From CAYYWP01 sp050176585 (GTDB taxonomy: Bacteria > Desulfobacterota > Binatia > HRBIN30 > CADEER01), in NCBI GenBank assembly GCA_050176585.1, contig JBFXHX010000049.1, positions 1 through 23,500 of the forward strand: DNA of 23,500 nucleotides. Direction: 5' to 3'. Below, one piece after another: positions 1 through 7,030 of this stretch. Below the pieces are notes generated by a model. That model saw only the letters and a list, made by a program, of their open reading frames with translations. It was not told the origin of the DNA and did not search any database. Numbering within the stretch: position 1 is the first letter of the stretch; every line of letters starts with the position of its first letter. The translations under genes were made by a program, and so were the position numbers.

Positions 1-84
<84 letters not shown>

Positions 85-113
85 GTGTGGTTGGGCACGA
101 GCGGTAAACTCTG

Positions 114-142
114 CTGATACCCGCGGGTGTGCGGGGGGTCAA
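114..142 (-). promoter_or_regulatory. sigma-70-type promoter of the tRNA-Leu gene
   Basis: Read on the minus strand, TTGACC (137-142) is followed by exactly 17 bases and then TATCAG (114-119). The -35 matches consensus at 5 of 6 positions and the -10 at 4 of 6. The predicted start of transcription is near 107, about 23 bases before the mature tRNA 5' end at 84. Position, spacing and match all fit a constitutive stable-RNA promoter. The start site itself is inferred. Confidence 0.6.
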
Positions 143-330
143 GAGAGGTTGTGGCGGTCGGGGACGCCCGGCGCGCTCGAAGCAGCTGAACTTTTGCCGC
201 AGGGGCGCCGCGGCGCGGGGCTCTCGTGTTCCGAATGACCAGCGTAGTCTGCGCGTAGGCGCGGCGGCTTGAAGCACCGCACGGGATCGGCCACAACCGT
301 AATTACCCGCCGACGAAGGCCCGCCGCCGC

Positions 331-2991
331 ATGCCCGAACTGCCTAAGACCTACGATCCCAGTGCCACCGAGCAGCGCTGGTACGAGTTCTGGTTGCGCG
401 GCGGTTTTTTCCACGCCGACGAGACCAGGGAGGGACCCCGATTCTCGCTGGTCATTCCGCCGCCGAACGTCACCGGCGTCCTCCACATGGGCCACATCCT
501 CAACAACACGTTGCAGGACATCCTGGCCCGCTTCCATCGCATGGAAGGCGAAAACACGCTCTGGATGCCGGGCACCGACCACGCCGGCATCGCCACCCAG
601 AACGTGGTGGAGCGCGAGCTCGCGAAAGATGGTCTGACCCGTCACGACCTCGGCCGCGAAGCGTTCATCGAACGGGTCTGGCGCTGGAAGGAGGAAAAGG
701 GCGGCGTCATCCTCCGCCAACTCCAGCGCCTCGGCGCCTCGTGCGACTGGGAACGCGAGCGCTTCACCATGGACCAGGGCCTCTCGCAAGCCGTGCGCGA
801 GGTCTTCGTCCGCCTCTATGAGAAAGGCCTCGTGTATCGCGGCCACCGCATCATCCACTGGTGCGTCCGCTGCCAGACGGCGCTCGCCGACGAAGAGGCG
901 GTCACCACCGAAGGCGGCGAGCCGGGTAGCCTCTGGCACATCCGCTATCCGGGCGAGGACGGCGGCCCCGGACTGGTGGTGGCGACGACGCGGCCGGAGA
1001 CGATGCTCGGCGATACCGGTGTCGCGGTGAACCCCGAGGATGAGCGCTATGCGGACCTCATCGGAAAGCGCGTGGTCCTGCCGCTGCTCAACCGGCCGAT
1101 CCCCGTCGTTGCCGACCCGCTGGTCGACAAGAGCTTCGGCACCGGCGCGGTGAAGGTGACCCCAGCCCACGATGCCAACGACTTCGAGATGGGCCAGCGC
1201 CACGGCCTCGAGCCGCTCGTCATCATGACGCCCGCGGGAATAGTCAACGATGCGGGCGGACCGTACGCCGGCCTCGATCGCTTCGCGGCCCGCGAACAGA
1301 TGGTCGCGGCTCTCATGGAGCAGGACCTGCTCGTGAAGACCGAGCCGTACCGCGTTCCGGTACGCCGCTGTTACCGCTGCGACACGATCGTCGAGCCGTA
1401 CCTCTCGCTACAGTGGTTCGTCAGGATGCAGCCCCTGGCGGTGCCGGCGATCGCCGCCATCGAGAGCGGGGAGCTGCGGCTCGTTCCCGAGCGTTGGACG
1501 GGTGTCTACCTCCACTGGATGCAGAACATCCGCGACTGGTGCATAAGCCGCCAGCTCTGGTGGGGGCACCGCATTCCGGTCTGGTACTGCGACGACTGCG
1601 GGCACGAGATCGTGTCGCGCACCGATCCGAACGTCTGCCCGCAGTGCTCCTCGGCCCGTCTGACCCAGGATCCCGACGTGCTCGACACCTGGTTCAGCTC
1701 CTGGCTGTGGCCATTCTCCACCATGGGATGGCCGGACCGCACGCGCACGCTGCAGCGCTTCTATCCGACCAACACCCTGGTGACCGCGGCCGATATCATC
1801 TTCTTCTGGGTCGCGCGCATGGTCATGGCCGGTTACGAGTTCATGGGCGCGAGCCCGTTCCGCGACGTCTACCTGAACAGCATCGTGCGCGACGGCCAGG
1901 GCCGGAAGATGTCGAAGTCGCTCGGCAACTCGCCCGACCCGCTCGACGTCATCGACCAGTACGGGGCCGACGCCCTGCGCTTCAGCATCATCTCGATCGC
2001 GCCGGTGGGCCAGGACGTGCGCTTCGACGCCGACAAGACCGAGTTCGGGCGCAATTTCGCCAACAAGATCTGGAATGCGGCGCGCTTCGCTTTGATGCAC
2101 CTCGGCGACGCAGTGGCCGCCCCGCTCAGCGCGCCGACACAGGACCTCAGCCTGCCGGATCGCTGGATCCTCTCCCGCCTACAGAGCGCGATCGCGGACG
2201 TGCGCGCCGGTCTCGCGGCCTATCGCTTCAACGACGCCGCATCGGCCGTCTATCGCTTCATCTGGGGCGAGCTCTGCGACTGGTACCTCGAGCTCTCCAA
2301 ACCCGCGCTGTACGGCACCGACGAAGCCGCGAAGGCCGCCTCGCGCGCCGTGCTGCTCACCGCCCTCGACGAGACGCTGCGCCTCTTGCACCCCTTCATG
2401 CCGTTTCTCACCGAGGAAATCTGGCAAGCGCTGCCGATGGCGCGCCCGACCGCCTCGATCTGCATCGCGCCATATCCGACGGCTCGCCCGGTGTGGCGTA
2501 ACGATGAAGCGGAGGAGCGCGTCGCGCAGCTCATCGCAGCGGTCACCGCGATCCGAAACATCCGATCCGAGCTCGGCATTCCGCCGAGCGCCACCGTCAA
2601 CGTGCGCTTCGCCGCCGGCGGGCGCGCCGAGCGCGTGCGCGCGGTCGAGCCGTTCATCAGATCCATGGCCAAGGTGCAGCACCTCGAGCTCCTCGAAGAG
2701 GAGGCGCGCCCGAGCGGCGAGCCGTCGGCCGTCGTGGCGGGGCTCGGAGAACTGTTCGTGCCGCTGCGCGGCGTCGTCGATACCAACGCCGTCCGCGAAC
2801 GCCTCACCCGCGACCTCGGCAAAGCCGCAAAGGAGCTGCAGGGCGTGGAGGCCAAGCTCGGCCGCGCCGAGTTCGTCGATAAAGCACCGGCGGAGATCGT
2901 CGACAAGGAGCGGCAGCGCGCCGCCGCGCTGCGCGATCGGTGCAGCGTCCTGCAAAAACACATCGACGTGCTGCTGCAAGCAGACGGGTGA
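331..2991 (+). CDS. valS: valine--tRNA ligase (ValRS)
   Basis: Cytoplasmic class Ia synthetase that charges tRNA-Val. The 886 residues match the bacterial family length. The HIGH motif appears as HMGH at residues 52-55 after PPNVTGVL, and KMSKS is at 526-530. The CP1 editing domain carries TTRPE at 219-223, used to clear mischarged threonine. Paired cysteines at 347/350, 420/423 and 436/439 look like zinc-ribbon elements of the insertion region. The C-terminal ~65 residues are charged and helical, fitting the ValRS tRNA-binding coiled-coil arm. The ATG at 331 has a weak GAAGG 11 bases upstream; no better start is visible. The gene is divergent from tRNA-Leu, and a 160-base gap separates it from nadC. 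Nothing appears broken. Confidence 0.97.
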   Translation: MPELPKTYDPSATEQRWYEFWLRGGFFHADETREGPRFSLVIPPPNVTGVLHMGHILNNTLQDILARFHRMEGENTLWMPGTDHAGIATQNVVERELAKDGLTRHDLGREAFIERVWRWKEEKGGVILRQLQRLGASCDWERERFTMDQGLSQAVREVFVRLYEKGLVYRGHRIIHWCVRCQTALADEEAVTTEGGEPGSLWHIRYPGEDGGPGLVVATTRPETMLGDTGVAVNPEDERYADLIGKRVVLPLLNRPIPVVADPLVDKSFGTGAVKVTPAHDANDFEMGQRHGLEPLVIMTPAGIVNDAGGPYAGLDRFAAREQMVAALMEQDLLVKTEPYRVPVRRCYRCDTIVEPYLSLQWFVRMQPLAVPAIAAIESGELRLVPERWTGVYLHWMQNIRDWCISRQLWWGHRIPVWYCDDCGHEIVSRTDPNVCPQCSSARLTQDPDVLDTWFSSWLWPFSTMGWPDRTRTLQRFYPTNTLVTAADIIFFWVARMVMAGYEFMGASPFRDVYLNSIVRDGQGRKMSKSLGNSPDPLDVIDQYGADALRFSIISIAPVGQDVRFDADKTEFGRNFANKIWNAARFALMHLGDAVAAPLSAPTQDLSLPDRWILSRLQSAIADVRAGLAAYRFNDAASAVYRFIWGELCDWYLELSKPALYGTDEAAKAASRAVLLTALDETLRLLHPFMPFLTEEIWQALPMARPTASICIAPYPTARPVWRNDEAEERVAQLIAAVTAIRNIRSELGIPPSATVNVRFAAGGRAERVRAVEPFIRSMAKVQHLELLEEEARPSGEPSAVVAGLGELFVPLRGVVDTNAVRERLTRDLGKAAKELQGVEAKLGRAEFVDKAPAEIVDKERQRAAALRDRCSVLQKHIDVLLQADG

Positions 2992-3025
2992 GCTGGAAGG
3001 GGGCTCCGGGCGGGGGACCGGCGGG

Positions 3026-3146
3026 CTAGGGAGTTTAGCGGTTACGGGTTGAGCGGTGAGGGTGTTAAGGTCGGGATGAATACACCGGCTGCGACACTCT
3101 GAACTCAGAACCCCGGAACCGTAACCCCACCACCCCTTAGTCCTAG
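3026..3146. repeat. imperfect ~120-bp inverted repeat between valS and nadC
   Basis: A G-rich left arm and C-rich right arm fill the valS-nadC gap. GGTTACGG (3040-3047) is the exact complement of CCGTAACC (3119-3126), and CTAGG (3026-3030) pairs with CCTAG (3142-3146). CTCAGAACC (3104-3112) and GAACCGTAAC (3116-3125) recur in the intergenic repeat near 10382-10395. It could be a dispersed REP/MITE-like element or a large terminator-like hairpin; there is no U-tract. Confidence 0.4.
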
Positions 3147-3151
3147 ACCAC

Positions 3152-4003
3152 ATGTCAGTATTCGACTTGCCGGCGGTCACCCGCCTGATCGAAACGGCGC
3201 TCAGTGAGGACGTGGGGCGCGGCGACATCACCACCCAGCTCACGGTGCCGGCCGACCGGCGGGCGACCGCCACGGTGCTCGCCAAGCAGGACGGCGTGCT
3301 GGCGGGACTGCCGCTGGTCGGGCGGGTTTTCGAGGTGCTGCGCGCCGATGACGTGCGCGTCACCGCGCTGGCGGCCGACGGCGACGCGTTCGCGCACGGC
3401 AAGCGCTTGGCCACCGTGGAGGGACCCGCCGCCGATCTCCTCGTCGGTGAGCGCGTCATCCTGAACCTGCTGCAGCGGCTCTGCGGCGTTGCCTCCCTCA
3501 CCCGGCGGTATGTCGAGGCGATTTCCGGCAGCAGCAAGGCGCGCATCATCGACACCCGCAAGACGACGCCCGGGATGCGCGTGCTCGAAAAGTACGCCGT
3601 GCGGGTCGGAGGTGGGCACAACCACCGCGGCGGCCTGGACGACGGCATCTTGATCAAGGACAACCACCTCGTCGCGGCCGGCGGCGTGCGCGCGGCGGTT
3701 GCCGCAGCGCGCCGCGGCGCTCCACACCCGCTGCGCATCCAAGTGGAGTGCGCCACCTTCGAGCAGATCGACGAAGCGCTCGCGGTCGGCGCGGAAGTGA
3801 TCATGCTCGACAACATGACGGTCGAGCAGATGGCCGAAGCCGTCCGGCGCATCGCCGGACGCGCGCTGGTCGAGGCGTCGGGGCGGATGACGTTGGAGTG
3901 CATCCGCGCGGTCGCGGACACGGGGGTCGACCTCATCTCGGTCGGTGCGCTCACCCACTCGGCGGCGTCGATCGACATCAGCATGAAAATCCGGCTGTCG
4001 TGA
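3152..4003 (+). CDS. nadC: nicotinate-nucleotide pyrophosphorylase (carboxylating), quinolinate phosphoribosyltransferase
   Basis: Converts quinolinate plus PRPP to nicotinate mononucleotide, CO2 and pyrophosphate in de novo NAD synthesis; cytoplasmic. The 283 residues are the usual family length. Visible signatures are SEDVGRGDITTQ near residue 18, DTRKTTPG at 134-141, the substrate-binding stretch HNHRGGLDDG...KDNH at 156-172, E199 and D220 in the barrel (VECATF, MLDNM), EASG at 241-244 and SVGALTHS at 263-270. The ATG at 3152 puts the N-terminus directly before the expected first helix. No strong Shine-Dalgarno is visible. No nadA or nadB lies in the window, so the rest of the pathway must be elsewhere. 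Its placement just before birA and coaX makes this a cofactor-biosynthesis block. Confidence 0.96.
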   Translation: MSVFDLPAVTRLIETALSEDVGRGDITTQLTVPADRRATATVLAKQDGVLAGLPLVGRVFEVLRADDVRVTALAADGDAFAHGKRLATVEGPAADLLVGERVILNLLQRLCGVASLTRRYVEAISGSSKARIIDTRKTTPGMRVLEKYAVRVGGGHNHRGGLDDGILIKDNHLVAAGGVRAAVAAARRGAPHPLRIQVECATFEQIDEALAVGAEVIMLDNMTVEQMAEAVRRIAGRALVEASGRMTLECIRAVADTGVDLISVGALTHSAASIDISMKIRLS

Positions 4004-4348
4004 GCCCGAGGTCGTCAGCGCATCTGCACGCCGCGCCGCCGCGCCCGGCCGGAATCTGGTGTGCCGGCGCGCGTTCGTGGTGACTGTGTCCGCGCCCGCT
4101 CACAATCGCGCTGCCAGATCGGCGGTTCAGCCGGCCACGGCCCGCGGCGCGAAACGCGCGTCACCGATGCGCACCCGTAGCGCCAGCGCCGAGAAACAGA
4201 GAGCCCAGGCCCGCCGGGCGCCGCTCCGTCGGCGCCGGTTGGATCCGGGCCGGACCTCTCTCCAACAGCAGCCGAAAAAACGGCGCCCGCCGGTGATATC
4301 GCGCGCCAGCCGACATCGGCTATCGGCGCGTCGAAGCGAGACCCGGAC
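4004..4348. other. gene-free stretch between nadC and birA
   Basis: About 345 bases of very GC-rich sequence without a convincing gene. Open frames here are arginine/alanine-rich and lack family features or ribosome sites. The one clear local structure is a perfect inverted repeat, AGCCGA-CA-TCGGCT (4308-4321), 27 bases before the birA start, which could be an operator. No convincing -35/-10 pair was found. BirA here has no DNA-binding domain, so an autoregulatory bio operator is not expected. Confidence 0.35.
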
Positions 4349-5143
4349 ATGTGTCCGCCGCTGAGCCGCGAGGCGATCACCGCGCATCTCGCTACCAACT
4401 GGCTCGCCCGCGAGCTGCATTGCTTCGCGGTGCTGGATTCCACGAACATCACGGCCCGCGCCATGGCTGCCAGCGGTGCGCCCGACGGGACTGCTGTGGT
4501 CGCCGACGCGCAGCGGCGCGGGCGCGGCCGCCTCGGCCGCGCATGGGTGTCGCCGGCTGGGAAGAATCTCTACGCTTCGATCGTTCTGCGCTGCGATGTG
4601 CCGCCAGAGCGCCTGGGGCAAGTGTCGCTGCTCGCTGGTGTCGCGGTCTGTGCAACCGTCCGCCGGTGGCGCGTCGCCGCCGAGATCAAGTGGCCGAACG
4701 ACGTGTTGATCGGCGGCCGCAAAGTGGCGGGTATTCTCGCCGAGTTGGAAGGCGCCTGCGCGCCCCGCGCCGTGGTGCTCGGGATCGGCGCGAATCTCAA
4801 CAGCGAGCCCGGCGACTTTCCCGACGACCTCCGCGACAAGGCGACATCACTGGCTTCGGCGACCGGCACCCCGATCGAGCGGGCGCGTTTCGCGGGCGTC
4901 CTGTTCACCGAGCTCGAGCGCCGCTACGACGCGTGGCGGCGCGACGGCTTCGCGCCGGTGGCAACGGCTTGGCGCGGGCTGACCACGCTGATCGGCCGGC
5001 ACATCCACGTGGCGGAGCCGGGTGGATCGGTGCAGGGCACGGTGATCGACCTCGACGACGACGGGGCCTTGCGCCTGCGACTCGCCGACGGCGCCGAATA
5101 CCGAGTCCTCGCCGGGGACGTCACCGTGGTAGGGGGCTACTGA
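4349..5143 (+). CDS. birA: biotin--[acetyl-CoA-carboxylase] ligase, monofunctional
   Basis: Activates biotin to biotinoyl-AMP and transfers it to the biotin carboxyl carrier lysine; cytoplasmic. In 264 residues one sees LDSTN at 29-33, the biotinyl-AMP loop GRGRLGR at 58-64, KWPNDV at 114-119 with the catalytic-type lysine K114, GIGANLN at 145-151, and a C-terminal SH3-like domain from about 215 (LIGRHIHV to the end). The usual N-terminal winged helix of E. coli BirA is absent: the protein starts directly at the catalytic domain. It is therefore probably only an enzyme and not a repressor. The ATG at 4349 is preferred because it starts just upstream of the domain. It is followed after 143 bases by tandem coaX genes, an adjacency familiar in deltaproteobacteria. 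Confidence 0.93.
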   Translation: MCPPLSREAITAHLATNWLARELHCFAVLDSTNITARAMAASGAPDGTAVVADAQRRGRGRLGRAWVSPAGKNLYASIVLRCDVPPERLGQVSLLAGVAVCATVRRWRVAAEIKWPNDVLIGGRKVAGILAELEGACAPRAVVLGIGANLNSEPGDFPDDLRDKATSLASATGTPIERARFAGVLFTELERRYDAWRRDGFAPVATAWRGLTTLIGRHIHVAEPGGSVQGTVIDLDDDGALRLRLADGAEYRVLAGDVTVVGGY

Positions 5144-5147
5144 GATG

Positions 5148-5194
5148 CCGTATGGCTATCGCGGGCACCGTATGCGGAAATGAGCGGGCGTATG
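5148..5194 (+). repeat. three CGTATG motifs at exact 20-bp spacing upstream of coaX
   Basis: CCGTATG at 5148-5154, CCGTATG at 5168-5174 and GCGTATG at 5188-5194 recur with an exact 20-base period, about two helical turns, so all face the same side of the DNA. They lie in the 143-base birA-coaX gap. The rest of each 20-mer is not conserved, which argues against simple tandem duplication and fits iterated protein-binding sites. Chance is not excluded for a 6-7 base motif. Confidence 0.35.
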
Positions 5195-5286
5195 TCACGG
5201 CGATCGATGGGGCACGCATGCGCCGCGGAGACCGGCGGTTGAGCGGGATCGGTTAGCGATCGAGGATGCGCGGTCAGCGCGGAGCC

Positions 5287-6078
5287 ATGTCCCTACTCGC
5301 CATCGACGTCGGCAACACGCATACCGTGCTCGGTATCTTCGACGGCGGACGGCTGGCCCATCACTGGCGCATCGAGACCAACCCGGCGCGCACTGAGGAC
5401 GAGCACGCCGTGCTGCTGCGCGGCCTGCTGCACGCCTCGCGCATCGACGGCGCCGCCATGTCTTGCGTGGTCCCCGCGCTGACGCCGACCTTCCGCACGC
5501 TCTGCGAGAAGTATCTGCGGCTCGACCTGCTCGTGGTGCGGCCGGGCATCCGCACCGGCTTGTCGATCCGTTACGAGACGCCGCACACGCTCGGCAGCGA
5601 TCGGCTCGTCAACGCGGTCGCCGCCTGGGAACGCGTGCGCGGCGCGGTGATCGTCGTGGACTTCGGCACCGCCACGAAGATCGAGTACGTGAGCCCCGAG
5701 GGCGCGTACCTGGGCGGCGTGATCTGTCCCGGGGTCCGGATTGCCAGCCAGGCGCTGTTCGCGCATACCGCGCGCCTGTCGGCAGTCGAGCTGCGCCGCC
5801 CCGCGCAGACGGTCGGGCGCACGACCGCTGACGCGTTGCAGTCGGGCATCGTCCTCGGCCACCTCGCCACCGTCGACGGACTGGTGCGGCGCATTCAGCG
5901 CGAACAACGGGTGGAGGCGCGCATCATCGGGACCGGTGGCTTCGCGAGCCTGTTGGCGCCGCACTCCGAGACGATTGAGGAAGTCCACGAATTCCTCACA
6001 CTCGACGGTTTGCGCTCCATCTACGCACACAACAGGGGAGGGGCGCGCGACGCCCCGCCCGCGGGTCCCTTCGCATGA
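5287..6078 (+). CDS. coaX: type III pantothenate kinase, first tandem copy
   Basis: CoaX-type ASKHA kinase, expected to phosphorylate pantothenate in the first step of CoA synthesis. The chosen ATG at 5287 gives MSLLAIDVGNTHT, the family's normal N-terminus; an in-frame ATG at 5266 adds seven atypical residues. Phosphate loop DVGNTHT is at 7-13, PGIRTG at 86-91, GSDR with catalytic-type D105 at 103-106, VDFGTAT at 124-130 and GGVICPG at 143-149. The usual TATTFD-type continuation reads TATKIE, with Lys and Glu at positions 131 and 133, which is unusual. The C-terminus runs into a Gly/Ala/Pro tail after YAHN. The stop overlaps the next start as ATGA, so the two copies are probably translationally coupled. 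The second copy is about half identical by eye. Whether this copy is active is uncertain. Confidence 0.88.
   Translation: MSLLAIDVGNTHTVLGIFDGGRLAHHWRIETNPARTEDEHAVLLRGLLHASRIDGAAMSCVVPALTPTFRTLCEKYLRLDLLVVRPGIRTGLSIRYETPHTLGSDRLVNAVAAWERVRGAVIVVDFGTATKIEYVSPEGAYLGGVICPGVRIASQALFAHTARLSAVELRRPAQTVGRTTADALQSGIVLGHLATVDGLVRRIQREQRVEARIIGTGGFASLLAPHSETIEEVHEFLTLDGLRSIYAHNRGGARDAPPAGPFA
6040..6056 (+). other. hairpin just upstream of the second coaX start
   Basis: GGGGCG (6040-6045) pairs perfectly with CGCCCC (6051-6056) around the loop CGCGA. It lies inside the last codons of the first coaX copy, 18 bases before the ATG of the second, and overlaps the only strongly purine-rich ribosome-site-like sequence there (GGGGAGGGG). 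It could modulate coupled translation of the second copy. There is no U-tract, so a terminator is unlikely. Confidence 0.35.
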
Positions 6079-6848
6079 ACACAGACAAGCTGCTGGTCAT
6101 CGATGTCGGCAACACGCACACGGTGCTCGGGGTGTACCAGGGCGCGAAGCTCCTGCAGCACTGGCGCATCCAGACCGAAGAGGGCCGCACCGATGACGAG
6201 TACGGCGTCCTTGTGCGCAGCCTGCTGAGCGGGCCGGAGGCCGCGAACCTCGGCGGGGCGGCGGTCGCGTGCGTGGTGCCCGGCATGAATCTCACGATCG
6301 CGGCGCTGTGCCGGAAACACCTCGGGCTCGAACCGCTGCTGGTCGGTCCCGGTATCCGCACCGCCATGCCCATCCTGTACGACAAGCCGCAGGAGGTTGG
6401 CGCCGACCGCATCGTCAATGCCATCGCCGCCTACGAGCGCACCCGCGACACAACGATCGTGGTCGATTTCGGCACGCCGACGGTGCTCGACTACATCTCC
6501 CGGCGCGGCGAATACGTCGGCGGTGTCATCGCGCCGGGACTCGGCATCTCCAGCCAGGCGCTGTTCGCGCGCGCCGCCAAGCTCTACGAGGTCGAGCTCA
6601 TCGCCCCCAAACAAGTGGTCGGCCGCAACACGGTGCACGCGATGCAGTCGGGCGTCGTGCTCGGACATGTGGCGATGGTCGACGGGCTCGTCGAGCGCAT
6701 CCAGCGCGAGAACAAAGCCAAGGCGCGCGTGATCGCGACCGGCAGCTGGGCATCGATCGTGGCGGCTGAATCCGCGACCATCGAGGAGGTCGACGAGTTC
6801 TTGACCCTCGACGGTCTGCGGATCATTTACGAACGGAACCAGGAATAG
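6075..6848 (+). CDS. coaX: type III pantothenate kinase, second tandem copy
   Basis: 257-residue CoaX paralogue of the preceding gene. It has IDVGNTHT at 9-16, GPGIRT at 91-96, GADR with D111 at 109-112, DFGTPT at 131-136, GGVIAPG at 149-155 and the ending EFLTLDGLRIIYERNQ. It is closer to ordinary CoaX than copy one in keeping Asp at the end of the DFGT block (TPTVLD) and in having GGVIAPG, but it carries Pro where Ala is usual. ATGA overlap with copy one fixes the start at 6075. If only one copy is the working kinase, this is my preferred candidate. It is followed by a 182-base gap with an inverted repeat before the EF-G-like gene. Confidence 0.92.
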   Translation: MNTDKLLVIDVGNTHTVLGVYQGAKLLQHWRIQTEEGRTDDEYGVLVRSLLSGPEAANLGGAAVACVVPGMNLTIAALCRKHLGLEPLLVGPGIRTAMPILYDKPQEVGADRIVNAIAAYERTRDTTIVVDFGTPTVLDYISRRGEYVGGVIAPGLGISSQALFARAAKLYEVELIAPKQVVGRNTVHAMQSGVVLGHVAMVDGLVERIQRENKAKARVIATGSWASIVAAESATIEEVDEFLTLDGLRIIYERNQE

Positions 6849-6866
6849 CGGGCATTGAGCTGTTGG

Positions 6867-6929
6867 GCTGTTACGCCGGTTCGCTGTTTACGCAGCCACG
6901 GAGACCGCGTCAGCGAACCGCCGAACAGC
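6867..6929. repeat. inverted repeat between coaX and the EF-G-like gene
   Basis: CGGTTCGCTG (6877-6886) is exactly complementary to CAGCGAACCG (6911-6920), and GCTGTT (6867-6872) to AACAGC (6924-6929), giving a long hairpin with a 24-base loop. It could end coaX transcription, though no U-tract follows, or be a REP-like repeat; it shares only GCTGTTACG-like sequence with the repeat near 10315. Confidence 0.45.
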
Positions 6930-7030
6930 AAGCAGCGGCTTGGAGGACGAACGAGAAATGGCACCGATTCGGGTGAGGGAGTCCTGAAACCTAGTCGAAC
7001 CCCTCAACCCCCTGTCTCTTCGGAGGTTGC

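Noticed and set aside
2179..3984. 601-residue minus-strand open frame across valS and nadC
   Set aside because: Ser/Arg/Thr-rich, spans two recognised plus-strand genes and the repeat between them, and has no recognisable domain.
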